64,000 nucleotides of DNA from an uncultured Bacteroidales bacterium (lineage in GTDB: Bacteria > Bacteroidota > Bacteroidia > Bacteroidales > Muribaculaceae), in assembly GCA_946412245.1 (NCBI GenBank), contig CAMKGM010000007.1, forward strand, positions 1-64,000. Direction: 5' to 3'. How positions within the stretch are numbered: position 1 is the first letter of the stretch; every line of letters starts with the position of its first letter. Positions 25,164 to 34,884 of the stretch are shown here, piece by piece. The position numbers and the translations under genes are program-made. The notes below the pieces were generated by a model. That model ran no database searches, was not told where the DNA came from, and saw only the letters and a list, made by a program, of their open reading frames with translations.

Positions 25164-26515
25164 ATGATATATTGATTTAAATAATCTTCAATTGTTTGAT
25201 TCTGAATATCTTTGTCCAACTTCTTTTTCATCCGTTGTTTCCTTACTGCGACCGACGAGGATGCAATGCTATACACATCAGCCAGAAGTGCATTAGGTAC
25301 CCGCATCATCAGCAAGCAGCAGAAACGCACATCTTCGGTTGTAAGAGTAGGATGCTGTTTACGCAGACGGGAAGTAAATCCTGGAAGAACCATGTCGGTG
25401 TTTTTCTCAATGAGTTCCCAAGATGATTCCTCAAGATTGATGTGGCCACTCTTGCCACGATGGGCATTGAGGATTGGCAGAATAATGGCAAAAAGATGCT
25501 CGTAGTACAGGCGTTGCAACTTGACGTTCTCTTCTCGCACCAAGTTTTCGTTGATTTGAGCGGCTTCAGAGAGTCGCAAGGCCTCCATTTCTTTGGCGTG
25601 AGCGATTCGTGCTTTTCGGCGATAGAGAAGTCCGGCTATGCATGCCGCTAACAACAGTAACAGAGCCATAATGATGATGACAAAGAATTGTGCTTGTTCA
25701 GCTTTGCGTTCAGCGCGTTGAAACTCCATTTGTCGCTCATGCTGTAGGGCATGGATTCGCGCCATATTCTCGGAGGTTTCATCTTTCGCAATGCTGTCGG
25801 TGATGTTCATGAGGCTAATGGCATCATCATAGGCTTTCTGCCATTGTTTTGATGCTTCGTGATGGTACATTAGCAGGCGAGTGAGTTCAGCTTGCCCATG
25901 AATGCCGCATTCTGATATATAGGAAGGAAGCACGGCCATCAATTCCTCATTTCGGTTTTGCAAATCGAGTCCATAAGCATGGGTGATTCGAAAGAGGTCG
26001 GTATTAACAACCTTTGGAAAGATGTGTTTGGCTTCTGAGATGTAATGCAGGACGCTGTCGGCATTTTCAGTCATAAGGTGGATTTGAGCCAGCAGCAGAA
26101 GCGTTTGGGCACGGAAATCCAAAGTGTCCTTTGGCGCTAATTGAGCGGCATTATGTGCTTCGATGCAAGCGCTGTCCAAATCACCTTGCACCATGTGCGT
26201 TGTTGCCATTTGCTGGTGTGCCTCAGTCAGGAGTGTTTGGCCACGTCTTTTGTTATCTTTATTGATTGCTTCAGCTTCGATTATCATCTTGTGCTGATAG
26301 TGTTTCTGTAACTCCGATAAGTTTTTCTTTTCATATTCAGCAGCTATCTGTGAATACAATTTGTAGCGCTTTTCTTTATCTCCGGTCTCTTGGCATTTAT
26401 CTAATTCGTTGAGTAAAGAAAACAATGCGGCATCTTCTTCGGTGGGCGGCTTATTGTTAGTTTTGGTGCAGTTGACCAGCAGACCGATTAGTATGATGAG
26501 AAGCAGTTTTTTCAT
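25160..26515 (-). CDS. TPR lipoprotein with transmembrane helix and cytoplasmic regulator-like domain
   Basis: 451 residues. A lipobox-like LLVNC at residues 12-16 ends the signal. Residues about 25-270 are helical repeats of TPR character; a transmembrane helix lies at about 276-297 (FVIIIMALLLLLAACIAGLLY); then a coiled coil and a C-terminal helical domain with LTTEDVRFCCLLMMRVPNALLADVYSIASSSVAVRKQRMKK split over helices, which looks like a helix-turn-helix. This is the layout of Bacteroidota TPR-TM-HTH regulators. A lipobox plus a later TM helix is topologically odd, and the Cys may not be lipidated. The next gene, a secreted protein, overlaps by 4 bases and is the likely partner or ligand. 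Confidence 0.78.
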   Translation of the reverse strand: MKKLLLIILIGLLVNCTKTNNKPPTEEDAALFSLLNELDKCQETGDKEKRYKLYSQIAAEYEKKNLSELQKHYQHKMIIEAEAINKDNKRRGQTLLTEAHQQMATTHMVQGDLDSACIEAHNAAQLAPKDTLDFRAQTLLLLAQIHLMTENADSVLHYISEAKHIFPKVVNTDLFRITHAYGLDLQNRNEELMAVLPSYISECGIHGQAELTRLLMYHHEASKQWQKAYDDAISLMNITDSIAKDETSENMARIHALQHERQMEFQRAERKAEQAQFFVIIIMALLLLLAACIAGLLYRRKARIAHAKEMEALRLSEAAQINENLVREENVKLQRLYYEHLFAIILPILNAHRGKSGHINLEESSWELIEKNTDMVLPGFTSRLRKQHPTLTTEDVRFCCLLMMRVPNALLADVYSIASSSVAVRKQRMKKKLDKDIQNQTIEDYLNQYII

Positions 26516-26531
26516 GTTGATTTGTTTTCGG

Positions 26532-26561
26532 CAAAATTACTCATAATAATGCTAAAAACAA
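26532..26561 (-). promoter_or_regulatory. Promoter of the TPR regulator gene
   Basis: Minus-strand TTG (26561-26559), 19 bases, TAATTTTG (26539-26532), about 17 bases before the ATG at 26515. Confidence 0.65.
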
Positions 26562-26705
26562 TGTGGTATGTTTTAAAGTATATGTGTGTATATTATAAAA
26601 AGCTTGCTATGGCATTGATTTGTATGCTGATAATGAAGATGCGTGTGTATATGGAGTGTTTCCCAAATTAGTCGGTGAATACGGCAAGCTATGATAGGCA
26701 GAGGG

Positions 26706-26746
26706 CGAAAAATAGAGTTGCCCGACACAAGGAGTGCCGGGCAACT
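26706..26746 (-). terminator. Terminator of nifJ
   Basis: A 13-base stem with one mismatch (26716-26728 with 26734-26746), loop of five; on the minus strand it is followed by CTATTTTTC. Confidence 0.85.
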
Positions 26747-26772
26747 GATAGATGGGTTATAATCGGTTGGGA

Positions 26773-29700
26773 TTATTTGTTTTCGGGTTCAACGCCCCAT
26801 TGCTGCTGAGCAAGGCGGCGATAGTTGTTATAGCGCCACTGAGCGTTCTCCTTGGCGGCAGCGAAGAGTTGGGCTGCCTCTTCGGGATACTGCTTAACAA
26901 CTGAAGCGTAGCGCACCTCGCCCTTGAGGAAGTCTTCGAACTTGTCCCAATCAGGCTCTTTGCTGTCGAGGGTGAATGGGTTCTTGCCTTCTTTCTCGAG
27001 TTCGGGATTGTAACGCCACAGGTGCCAATAACCGCAAGCCACAGCCTTGGCTTCCTCGGCCTGGCTCTTGCCCATACCGGCCTTGAGACCATGGTTGATA
27101 CAGGGAGCGTAGGCGATGATGAGTGACGGTCCGTCGTAAGCCTCAGCTTCGCGGATGGCCTTGAGGCACTGTGCATCGTTAGCACCCATAGCCACCTGAG
27201 CAACATACACATATCCATAGGTCGAAGCAATCAGACCCAGGTCTTTCTTGCGGATGCGCTTGCCGGCAGCAGCAAACTTGGCGATAGCACCGATAGGAGT
27301 AGCCTTCGAAGCCTGACCACCGGTGTTAGAGTAAACCTCGGTGTCGATAACCAGGATGTTCACATTCTTGCCGCTGGCAATCACGTGGTCGAGACCGCCG
27401 AAGCCAATGTCGTAGCTGGCACCGTCGCCACCCACGATCCACTGCGAGCGTTTCACCAAGTATTGAGCCAAGCTCTTCACCTTCACATCGGCAGGAGCGT
27501 TGCTGTTTTCGATAGCCTCAATGATCTTGTCGCTGAGTTCGCGGCTCATAGCGCCATCGTTCTTGTTCTCAAGCCACTCGCGGTAGAGAGCCTTGGTGTT
27601 CTCGTCAACACTCTCACTCTCGATAGCCTCGCGCACGAAGCCCTCAACGCGGTTGCGCATCTTCTCGTCAGCAATTGCCATACCAAGACCGAACTCGCAG
27701 AAGTCCTCAAACAGTGAGTTGGCCCAAGCGGGACCGTGACCCTTGGCGTTGGTAGTATAAGGAGTAGAAGGCACTGAAGCCGAGTAGATTGAGCTACAGC
27801 CAGTAGCGTTGGCCACCATTTCGCGGTCGCCGAACAGCTGAGAGATGAGCTTGAGGTAAGGAGTCTCACCGCAGCCCGAGCATGCACCTGAGAATTCGAA
27901 GAGAGGCTTAGCAAACTGCGAGTTCTTCACATTGCTCTTGATGTCGACGAGTTCCTGTTTCGAAGTCACATTGTTCACGGCATAGTCCCAGAGTTTCTGG
28001 TCCTCTTCGTGACCCATGAGGGGCACCATTTCGAGTGCCTTGTTGCCCATCTTGCCCGGGCAGATGTCGGCGCAGTTGCCGCAGCCGAGGCAGTCCATCA
28101 CATCAACAACCTGAACAAACTTCAGGCCGGCGAGGGTCTTACCGATAGCGGGCAGCTTGTCTTCTTCCTTGAACGGAGACTTGGCAGCCTCTTCCTCGTT
28201 CATCAGGAACGGACGGATAGCAGCGTGCGGACAAACGAGTGCACACTTGTTACACTGGATACAGTTCTGAGCATTCCAGACGGGAACGAAGGTAGCAACG
28301 CCACGTTTCTCGTAGGCAGCAGTACCGGCATCCCAAGTACCGTCTTCACGACCCTTGAATGCCGAAACGGGCAGCAAGTCGCCGTTCTGGGCGTTGATGG
28401 GACGGACCACGTTGTTGATGAAAGCGGGAGCGTTGTTGTCGTCCTCGTTCTCAACGGGCAGGTTAGCCCAAGCGGGATCGATTTCGAGGGTCTTGTATTC
28501 ACCACCGCGGTCAACGGCCTGATAGTTCTTGTTGACAACGTCCTCGCCCTTTTTGCCGTAAGACTTCTCAATGAATTTCTTCATTTGTTCCACAGCGAGA
28601 TCAACGGGAATCACCTCAGTGATGCGGAAGAATGCCGATTGCAGGATGGTGTTGGTGCGGTTGCCCAAACCAATTTCTTGTGCAATCTTAGTAGCGTTGA
28701 TGTAGTAAACGCTGATATTGTTGTCGGCAAAGTATTTCTTTACCTTGTTAGGCAGGTTCTTGGCAAGCTGATCGCCTTCCCAAACGGTATTGAGCAGGAA
28801 GGTACCGTTCTTCTGCAGGCCGCGAGTCACATCATACATGTGCAGGTAGGCCTGAACATGGCAAGCCACGAAGTTGGGCGTGGTCACCAGGTAAGTGGAA
28901 CGGATGGGAGTGTCACCAAAGCGCAGGTGTGAGCAGGTGAAGCCGCCCGACTTCTTAGAGTCGTAAGAGAAGTAGGCTTGGCAGTGCTTGTCGGTGTTGT
29001 CGCCAATAATCTTAACCGAGTTCTTGTTAGCACCTACAGTACCATCGGCACCGAGGCCGTAGAACTTAGCTTGGAAGATGCCGGCACCGCCCATAGCGAT
29101 TTCCTCTTTTTGAGGCAGTGAGCTGTAAGTAACATCGTCCTCAATGCCCAGTGTAAACTGGTTCTTGGGCATGGGCAGTGAGAGGTTTTCATAAACGGCG
29201 AGAATTTGAGCCGGGGTAGTATCTTTAGAGCCCAGACCATAGCGTCCACCCACGATGAGGGGAGCATTCTCGGCACCGTAGAAGCAGTCTTTCACATCAA
29301 GATAGAGAGGTTCGCCGGTTGCGCCGGGTTCCTTAGTGCGGTCGAGTACGGCAATGCGCTTGGCGGTGCTGGGAACGGCAGCGAGGAAGTGCTTAGCGCT
29401 GAAAGGACGATATAGGTGAACAGCAACGAGGCCCACCTTTTCGCCGGCTTCGGTCAGATAATCAATGGTCTCGCGAATGGCTTCGGTCACTGAACCCATG
29501 GCAATGATGACACGGTCAGCATCCTTGGCACCGTAGTAGTCGAACAGACCATATTTGCGTCCGGTGATGGCGCTGATTTTGTTCATGTAGTCCTCAACAA
29601 TAGCGGGAACTGCGGTATAGTAATCGTTGCAAGACTCGCGGTGCTGGAAGAACACGTCGGGGTTTTCAGCGGTACCACGAGTGACAGGAGCGTCGGGGTT

Positions 29701-30330
29701 CATGGCGCGCTTGCGGAAGTTGTTGAGAGCCTCCATGTCGACGAGCGGCTTGAGGTCTTCTTGATCCATGGCTTCAACCTTCTGAATCTCATGCGAGGTG
29801 CGGAAACCATCGAAGAAGTTAACAAAAGGAACGCGGCCCTTGATGGCGCTCAGGTGAGCGACGGCAGCGAGGTCCATAACTTCCTGAACAGAGCCTTCGC
29901 AAAGCATGGCGAAGCCGGTTTGGCGAGTAGCCATGACGTCTTGATGGTCGCCAAAGATACACAGTGTGTGCGAAGCCAGCGTACGAGCCGAAACATGGAA
30001 GACACCGGGCAGCAGTTCGCCGGCAATCTTGTACATGTTAGGAATCATCAGCAAGAGACCCTGTGAAGCGGTGTAAGTGGTGGTGAGAGCGCCAGCCTGA
30101 AGCGAACCGTGAACGGCACCTGCAGCACCGCCTTCGCTTTGCATTTCCTGCACCATAACGGTCTCGCCAAAGATGTTTTTCCTGCCGGCAGCAGCCCATT
30201 CGTCAACGTGCTCTGCCATGGTTGATGACGGTGTGATGGGATAGATGGCAGCTACTTCAGTAAACATGTAACTGATGTGAGCGGCCGCCTGGTTACCGTC
30301 ACAAGTCATAAATTTCTTTACATTACTCAT
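26773..30330 (-). CDS. nifJ: Pyruvate:ferredoxin (flavodoxin) oxidoreductase
   Basis: 1185 residues, the full single-chain form. Domains in order: pyrimidine-binding TPP domain with AAAHISYMFTEVAAIYPITPSS split at the start; gamma domain; two 4Fe-4S clusters in CIQCNKCALVCP and CLGCGNCADICPG; then the TPP domain with GCSGCGETPYLKL and the diphosphate/Mg motif GGDGASYDIGFGGLDH and DTEVYSNTGGQASK. It converts pyruvate and CoA to acetyl-CoA, CO2 and reduced ferredoxin in the cytoplasm, the main pyruvate route of a fermentative anaerobe. Codon use is biased to C/G third bases, as expected for a highly expressed gene. Confidence 0.97.
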   Translation of the reverse strand: MSNVKKFMTCDGNQAAAHISYMFTEVAAIYPITPSSTMAEHVDEWAAAGRKNIFGETVMVQEMQSEGGAAGAVHGSLQAGALTTTYTASQGLLLMIPNMYKIAGELLPGVFHVSARTLASHTLCIFGDHQDVMATRQTGFAMLCEGSVQEVMDLAAVAHLSAIKGRVPFVNFFDGFRTSHEIQKVEAMDQEDLKPLVDMEALNNFRKRAMNPDAPVTRGTAENPDVFFQHRESCNDYYTAVPAIVEDYMNKISAITGRKYGLFDYYGAKDADRVIIAMGSVTEAIRETIDYLTEAGEKVGLVAVHLYRPFSAKHFLAAVPSTAKRIAVLDRTKEPGATGEPLYLDVKDCFYGAENAPLIVGGRYGLGSKDTTPAQILAVYENLSLPMPKNQFTLGIEDDVTYSSLPQKEEIAMGGAGIFQAKFYGLGADGTVGANKNSVKIIGDNTDKHCQAYFSYDSKKSGGFTCSHLRFGDTPIRSTYLVTTPNFVACHVQAYLHMYDVTRGLQKNGTFLLNTVWEGDQLAKNLPNKVKKYFADNNISVYYINATKIAQEIGLGNRTNTILQSAFFRITEVIPVDLAVEQMKKFIEKSYGKKGEDVVNKNYQAVDRGGEYKTLEIDPAWANLPVENEDDNNAPAFINNVVRPINAQNGDLLPVSAFKGREDGTWDAGTAAYEKRGVATFVPVWNAQNCIQCNKCALVCPHAAIRPFLMNEEEAAKSPFKEEDKLPAIGKTLAGLKFVQVVDVMDCLGCGNCADICPGKMGNKALEMVPLMGHEEDQKLWDYAVNNVTSKQELVDIKSNVKNSQFAKPLFEFSGACSGCGETPYLKLISQLFGDREMVANATGCSSIYSASVPSTPYTTNAKGHGPAWANSLFEDFCEFGLGMAIADEKMRNRVEGFVREAIESESVDENTKALYREWLENKNDGAMSRELSDKIIEAIENSNAPADVKVKSLAQYLVKRSQWIVGGDGASYDIGFGGLDHVIASGKNVNILVIDTEVYSNTGGQASKATPIGAIAKFAAAGKRIRKKDLGLIASTYGYVYVAQVAMGANDAQCLKAIREAEAYDGPSLIIAYAPCINHGLKAGMGKSQAEEAKAVACGYWHLWRYNPELEKEGKNPFTLDSKEPDWDKFEDFLKGEVRYASVVKQYPEEAAQLFAAAKENAQWRYNNYRRLAQQQWGVEPENK

Positions 30331-30532
30331 GAGTTGAAAATGAATTAATTAATAGATAAAATGTTGGGTTTTCAATAAGTAGTTAAGGGTAATCCCTGAA
30401 ATATTGTGCGAAATTACACAAAATCTTTCAGCCTTCAAAGTTTTTTTATGTTTTTCGGCCATTGCAAACGATTGTTTTTGCTGAAAAGAAAACAAATTTG
30501 GTAGAAGAGTGCCAAAAGTCAAGGTTTTTTTG

Positions 30533-30540
30533 TAGTTTTG
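30533..30540 (+). promoter_or_regulatory. -7 box of the PP2C-like gene
   Basis: TAGTTTTG, exact TAnnTTTG, 36 bases before the ATG at 30577. Confidence 0.6.
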
Positions 30541-30576
30541 TAGGCTCAAATCGTTAAACAAAACGTAACAGAAAAT

Positions 30577-31650
30577 ATGAGAGTCAAATTAGATACACCA
30601 TTATACATTGAAAATGGCACAGATGTGTTGCTTCCGTCGCGCGATCAACTGGGTTATGACAGCCAGGTTTTTATTGCATGTGACGATGCTATCGTAGCGC
30701 AAGCACTGTTGTCGTACATTCAAGATGAGTTCAATCTGATGAAATCGGTGACCGACGATGCGTTTAACGCCGCACTTGATGCCGCACTGAATACTGAGGG
30801 CCACCGCGTGAAGCGTTGTAACTTGGCACTTGCCATCTATAACGCCGGAGGTTGCTATGTGGCACAGATGGGCAGCAGTCGTGTACTGCAAGTGAGACCC
30901 GACGAGCAGGAAATCGTGTATGACTCGCGTTCGCAAGTGCTTGATATTTATAGTTCAAAAGCGAAGGTTGAGCAGATAGACGACTTGAAACCGGGCGACT
31001 ACTTGCTACTGACCACTGCCGAGATGATTGACTATCGCGCCATGAAGCGAATTCTGTCAAAACCGGATAAGACCGACGAGCAGAAACTCTCAGAGATAGC
31101 AGAATCGCTTAAAACAGCCAAGACTACTGCCAATGTGACACCTGCCGCAGTGCTGAATCGCATAGATGAAGTGTCAGGTCGCCGAAAGAGTGTCAACATT
31201 TCGGGCGCTAAGGTGATGAAGACGTTGCTATATTTGGTGGGAGCTGCTGTGGTGGCAGGTGGAGTATATTATTTAGTTACGAATAATCCCTTTGCGGGTG
31301 GAGGTGACAATGACGGTGAAGCTCCGATTGACACTGCAAGTATGATTACAGACAAGGCTCCGAACGATGTGGACTTGATTGTAACGAAGGAACAAGCTAC
31401 AGAGCCAACCGACACTGCCAATTCAGAACTAACACCGGAGGAGATAGAGGCCAAAAAACAGAAAGAGGCTGCTGAAAAAGCCAAGGCCGAGAAGGAAAAA
31501 GCAGAGCGTAACAAGCGAGCTGAAAGCAATATCTACGATGAGATTAAAGTGGAACCATCGCGTGATGCAAAACCTGTGCAGGAGCCAAAACCCACAGAAA
31601 CTCCCAAGCACGAGGAGCCTGTGATTACGACGGCACCGGCAGGTAATTGA
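30577..31650 (+). CDS. Degenerate PP2C-like membrane protein
   Basis: 357 residues. Residues about 1-190 have the order of strands of a PP2C phosphatase: QVFIACDD where the DGMGG motif is expected, then CNLALAIYNAGGCYVAQMGSSR for the TL-x-GDSR strand pair, then LKPGDYLLLTTAEMID for the GD-LLLCSDG strand. The catalytic aspartates are mostly lost: GDSR is GSSR (Ser100) and SDG is TAE. A transmembrane helix (about 214-235) and a long Lys/Glu/Pro-rich tail follow. I infer a non-catalytic relative that may bind a partner through the PP2C fold at the membrane. The tail lies on the opposite side of the membrane. No kinase gene is adjacent. Confidence 0.65.
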   Translation: MRVKLDTPLYIENGTDVLLPSRDQLGYDSQVFIACDDAIVAQALLSYIQDEFNLMKSVTDDAFNAALDAALNTEGHRVKRCNLALAIYNAGGCYVAQMGSSRVLQVRPDEQEIVYDSRSQVLDIYSSKAKVEQIDDLKPGDYLLLTTAEMIDYRAMKRILSKPDKTDEQKLSEIAESLKTAKTTANVTPAAVLNRIDEVSGRRKSVNISGAKVMKTLLYLVGAAVVAGGVYYLVTNNPFAGGGDNDGEAPIDTASMITDKAPNDVDLIVTKEQATEPTDTANSELTPEEIEAKKQKEAAEKAKAEKEKAERNKRAESNIYDEIKVEPSRDAKPVQEPKPTETPKHEEPVITTAPAGN

Positions 31651-31753
31651 TGGCTGGTGTATTCACACAAGTATAGTATTTAATTGAATGAATGATTGAG
31701 TGTTATACTTAAAGAGCTAAACTAATACTTTTACTTATAATCTCTAAAAAAAT

Positions 31754-31797
31754 AAGCAGCTTGAGCCGGGGAAAATCCGATGTTCAAGCTGCTTTTT
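31754..31797. terminator. Bidirectional terminator
   Basis: AAGCAGCTTGA (31754-31764) pairs perfectly with 31784-31794, with a small inner CGG/CCG stem. T runs flank it on both strands, so it can end both the PP2C-like gene and the convergent beta-helix gene. Confidence 0.85.
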
Positions 31798-31821
31798 CAG
31801 GTAATAGCAGGATTGATTCTT

Positions 31822-32742
31822 TTACTTCTTAGGTCCGATTTTGCGTGGCTGCAGTGGCTGGAGATCTTCAAGCCATTTGTTCTCGGATTGTTCATCGACC
31901 AAGCCTTCCAGTTTATGTTTATTTACCTGCCAGTGGGGGTGGTGGATTTCGCATCCGTCGAGTTTAATGGAAGTTCCAAGTTCAAAGAGAGGTCCGTTGT
32001 TTTGAGCCCAGCGGCAATCGTCAAAGCGAATCCATTGGCAATTGGCATCGATGCACACCAATCCATACTCACGATTGCGCACGAAGTCGCACTTTTCAAA
32101 GTTGACAAACTTGCAGCCGCGCAGTTCCATGATGCCATAGGAGCAGTCGCGGATAATGCTTCGAGTCATGGTGATGCCGCGTGAGTTGATAGCCTCAATG
32201 CCATAAGTTCCACACCCGAAAAGGTCACAATCTTCAATGGTGATATCCTCGCAGTCTTTGGCAAAAATCACACCACCGGTGCAATAACCTTCTTCAGTAT
32301 GTCCGAGTGTGACATTCTGGATTTTGATGTTGTTGCACTGTACCATGTTAAAGACATTGGCATAACGAGGGTTGACGACGATTGTTACGTTTTTCTCGCC
32401 AATGATGGTGAGGTGGTGGATTTTCATGAGCGTGAGCTGTCGTCCGTCAAAATCACCTTCGCTGGCAGCGGTGCTGAATTGCGACAGTTGGCTATAGTCG
32501 TAGTCATCTTCGCTCCAAACGAGGTTGGCTTCCAGAGTTTTTTCGTAGTCTTCCAAAATGGTTGAAAGATTGAGCCTAGTGCCTTTAGCGATAGTAATAA
32601 CTCGATTGTTGCCGAGCGCTTTTAGGAATTCGGTTTCATTCTTGACTTTCACCTTTGTTACCGGTTCAACAACTCGAGCCTGCGTAGAGAACAAGAGTGT
32701 GGCGATGAAGATGCAAATGAAGGTAAAATTGAATTTTTTCAT
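31822..32742 (-). CDS. Exported right-handed beta-helix protein
   Basis: 306 residues with a signal peptide (about 1-22). The centre consists of regular short repeats with NI-I-NVT, DITIEDCDLFGCGTYGIEA, GITMTRSIIRDCSYGIM and FEKCDFVRNREYGL, one beta-helix rung each, as in pectate-lyase/NosD-like parallel beta-helices. Such folds bind or cleave polysaccharides, but no catalytic residues can be assigned. At about 300 residues it is a minimal one-domain helix. Transcribed alone from a TAATTTTG box at 32787-32794. Confidence 0.8.
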   Translation of the reverse strand: MKKFNFTFICIFIATLLFSTQARVVEPVTKVKVKNETEFLKALGNNRVITIAKGTRLNLSTILEDYEKTLEANLVWSEDDYDYSQLSQFSTAASEGDFDGRQLTLMKIHHLTIIGEKNVTIVVNPRYANVFNMVQCNNIKIQNVTLGHTEEGYCTGGVIFAKDCEDITIEDCDLFGCGTYGIEAINSRGITMTRSIIRDCSYGIMELRGCKFVNFEKCDFVRNREYGLVCIDANCQWIRFDDCRWAQNNGPLFELGTSIKLDGCEIHHPHWQVNKHKLEGLVDEQSENKWLEDLQPLQPRKIGPKK

Positions 32743-32786
32743 GACGCATTATTTTTAGTTTGTTTGTATTCGTGTGTCATTTTTTA

Positions 32787-32794
32787 CAAAATTA
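32787..32794 (-). promoter_or_regulatory. -7 box of the beta-helix gene
   Basis: Minus-strand TAATTTTG, exact TAnnTTTG, 45 bases before the ATG. Confidence 0.6.
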
Positions 32795-32868
32795 CATTTA
32801 TTTAGTCGTTTTTACCATGAAAATAATGTTAAAAATATTAAAATCGCAATTAGCGAAAATACACAAAA

Positions 32869-32897
32869 TCCCCGCAGACATGAAGTCAGCGGGGATG
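32869..32897 (-). terminator. Probable terminator of pfp
   Basis: ATCCCCGC (32869-32876) pairs with GCGGGGAT (32890-32897), with an inner GAC/GTC stem. On the minus strand ATTTTGTG follows, a short T run. It is about 80 bases past the pfp stop. Confidence 0.6.
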
Positions 32898-32979
32898 CAA
32901 GCTGTGAGTAAGGGTTTGTAAATCACTCAATCATAGATTGAGCCAAGTGGTGGATGCTTTTGTTCAGCACACACACCTT

Positions 32980-34647
32980 TTAGTCTTCTTCATGCTCGTA
33001 ATAGAGCGTGAGTGTTGTTTGGTCGGTCATTTCAGAGGGACCGAAGAACTGGATGGGGCCAGGATAGTTGAAGCAGGTTTCCTTTGCCCAAATTTCGCGC
33101 ATCTGTGCAAATGCCTTGAAGGGCTTGCCGTTCAGGTCAACCAGTGCTTTCTTAATGACAGGTTTCTGCTTGCCTTTGCGCTGCTCCATGTTCATCATCA
33201 TGGTGATGGGAATACCACCGGCAATCCACTCGTTGGCGGGCTTGGTGAGATTGCGAATAGATGACATATAGCCGGTTGCACCGCATTTGATCAGTTGTGC
33301 TGCATTGAAGCCCAGAGAGTAGCAGTAGTTGGCATCGAAGTTTGAAGGGATGCCACAACGGCCTTCGTATCCAAAGAAGTGATGCATGCGACGGAACTTG
33401 CCGTTGAAATTACCTTCTTCCTTCATTTGGTCGAGTCTTCTCTTGACCATTTCGCTCAAGAGCTTCTCGGTTTCGATGAGCGAAACCTGAACGTTGCCGT
33501 GGGGGTCACGGTCAAGTGTGAGCTGGCGTGCAACGCTCTCAGGGAGCATTTCAAAAGTGGTAGCGTTTTTCTCACTCAAGTGGTTGATGACAAAAGCACG
33601 CTGGTCGTCAAGATGCATCTTAGCAAAGTCGGGAGTCTCGGCCAGGAGGTCGTTGAGTTCCTCGATGAGTGCTTTGATAGAGGGGAAGAATTCAATGAGA
33701 CCTTCAGGAACGAGCACGGTTCCAAAGTCCATGCCGCGCGACGAACGGTCGGCTACCACGCGAGCTATATCATTAGCCACATCTCTCAAGGTGAGGTTTT
33801 TAGCTTCAACCTCTTCACTGATAATGCAGTAGCTGGGCTGTGTTTCAAGAGCGCACTCCAGTGTGATGTGCGAAGCCGAGCGGCCCATGAGTTTGATAAA
33901 GTGCCAGTATTTCTTCGCAGAGTTACAGTCGCGTTCAATGTTGCCAATCACTTCGCTGTAGATTTTGGTGCAGGTGTCAAAACCGAACGAAGCTTCAATC
34001 CACTTGTTCTTCAAGTCACCATCGATGGTTTTGGGACAACCGAGCACCTGGACGGGAACATTCTTAGCTTTGTAATACTCGGCAAGAACTGCAGCGTTGG
34101 TGTTAGAGTCATCGCCGCCAATGATAACGATAGCGCGGAGGTTCAGTTCCTTGATGATTTCAAGTCCTTTCTCAAACTGTTCGGGGGTTTCCAGCTTGGT
34201 TCGTCCTGAACCAATCATGTCAAAACCGCCGGTATTGCGATAATCGTCGATGATGTCGGCTGTGAGTTCTTTATAATTATGGTCAACCAGACCGCCGGGG
34301 CCCATAAGGAAGCCATAGAGTCGGTTCTCCTTGTTGATAGCCTTGAGACCATCGAACAGGCCGCTGATGACATTGTGTCCGCCGGGAGCTTGTCCGCCGG
34401 AAAGTATGACACCTACATTGAATGGCTCGCCACTGTTCTCACAACAGCAAGCATCGTCGGCTTTCTCGAAACGAAGCTCGGGCATGCCGTAGGTGTTAGG
34501 GAAAAGCTTTTTGATTGCATCTTGGTCTTCGACTGATTCAGTCGCTTGTCCTTTAACGACTTTCACAGCTCCTTTAAGTGAATCAGGAAGCTGTGGTTGG
34601 TAGTCGGCACGCATCTTTTGCAGTGCACTTTTTTGAATGAGTATCAT
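32980..34647 (-). CDS. pfp: PPi-dependent 6-phosphofructokinase (long beta type)
   Basis: 555 residues, the length of the plant/Borrelia-type PPi enzyme. Motifs: VILSGGQAPGGHNVI (phosphoryl-donor loop), IIGGDDSNTNA where GGDD marks PPi rather than ATP use, and GCPKTIDGDLKN with the catalytic TIDGD. It phosphorylates fructose 6-phosphate with pyrophosphate reversibly in the cytoplasm, saving ATP in glycolysis. Expressed alone. The upstream sequence near 34710 has GAAATTTG, one base from a -7 box. Confidence 0.96.
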   Translation of the reverse strand: MILIQKSALQKMRADYQPQLPDSLKGAVKVVKGQATESVEDQDAIKKLFPNTYGMPELRFEKADDACCCENSGEPFNVGVILSGGQAPGGHNVISGLFDGLKAINKENRLYGFLMGPGGLVDHNYKELTADIIDDYRNTGGFDMIGSGRTKLETPEQFEKGLEIIKELNLRAIVIIGGDDSNTNAAVLAEYYKAKNVPVQVLGCPKTIDGDLKNKWIEASFGFDTCTKIYSEVIGNIERDCNSAKKYWHFIKLMGRSASHITLECALETQPSYCIISEEVEAKNLTLRDVANDIARVVADRSSRGMDFGTVLVPEGLIEFFPSIKALIEELNDLLAETPDFAKMHLDDQRAFVINHLSEKNATTFEMLPESVARQLTLDRDPHGNVQVSLIETEKLLSEMVKRRLDQMKEEGNFNGKFRRMHHFFGYEGRCGIPSNFDANYCYSLGFNAAQLIKCGATGYMSSIRNLTKPANEWIAGGIPITMMMNMEQRKGKQKPVIKKALVDLNGKPFKAFAQMREIWAKETCFNYPGPIQFFGPSEMTDQTTLTLYYEHEED

Positions 34648-34835
34648 TGTCCTAACAATTAATTTTTAGTTTGTTAATAGTTCATTTAGCCTAATTCTGT
34701 GCAAATTTCGGAATATTATTTATTTTCGTCAACCCTTATTTGCAATTTTTAAGAAATGGCAGGAGCTCTGCGTAGTTATTATAAAATGAAAATATAATTT
34801 TAAATATTAAAAAAATCTAAATGAAGAATAAAAAT

Positions 34836-34867
34836 TTTGTGTGAGTGGGCAAAAAGTGTTACTTTTG
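34836..34867 (+). promoter_or_regulatory. Promoter of the zapB-like/zapA cluster
   Basis: TTTG (34836-34839), 20-base gap, TACTTTTG (34860-34867): a complete Bacteroidota promoter. The start of transcription near 34873 sits 12 bases before ATG 34885, which excludes the longer reading frame beginning at 34837. Confidence 0.8.
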
Positions 34868-34884
34868 TAAAATTTTGGAAAGAA

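Noticed and set aside
28009-28932. A 307-codon open frame on the plus strand
   Set aside because: Antisense shadow of nifJ, produced by its biased codon use.
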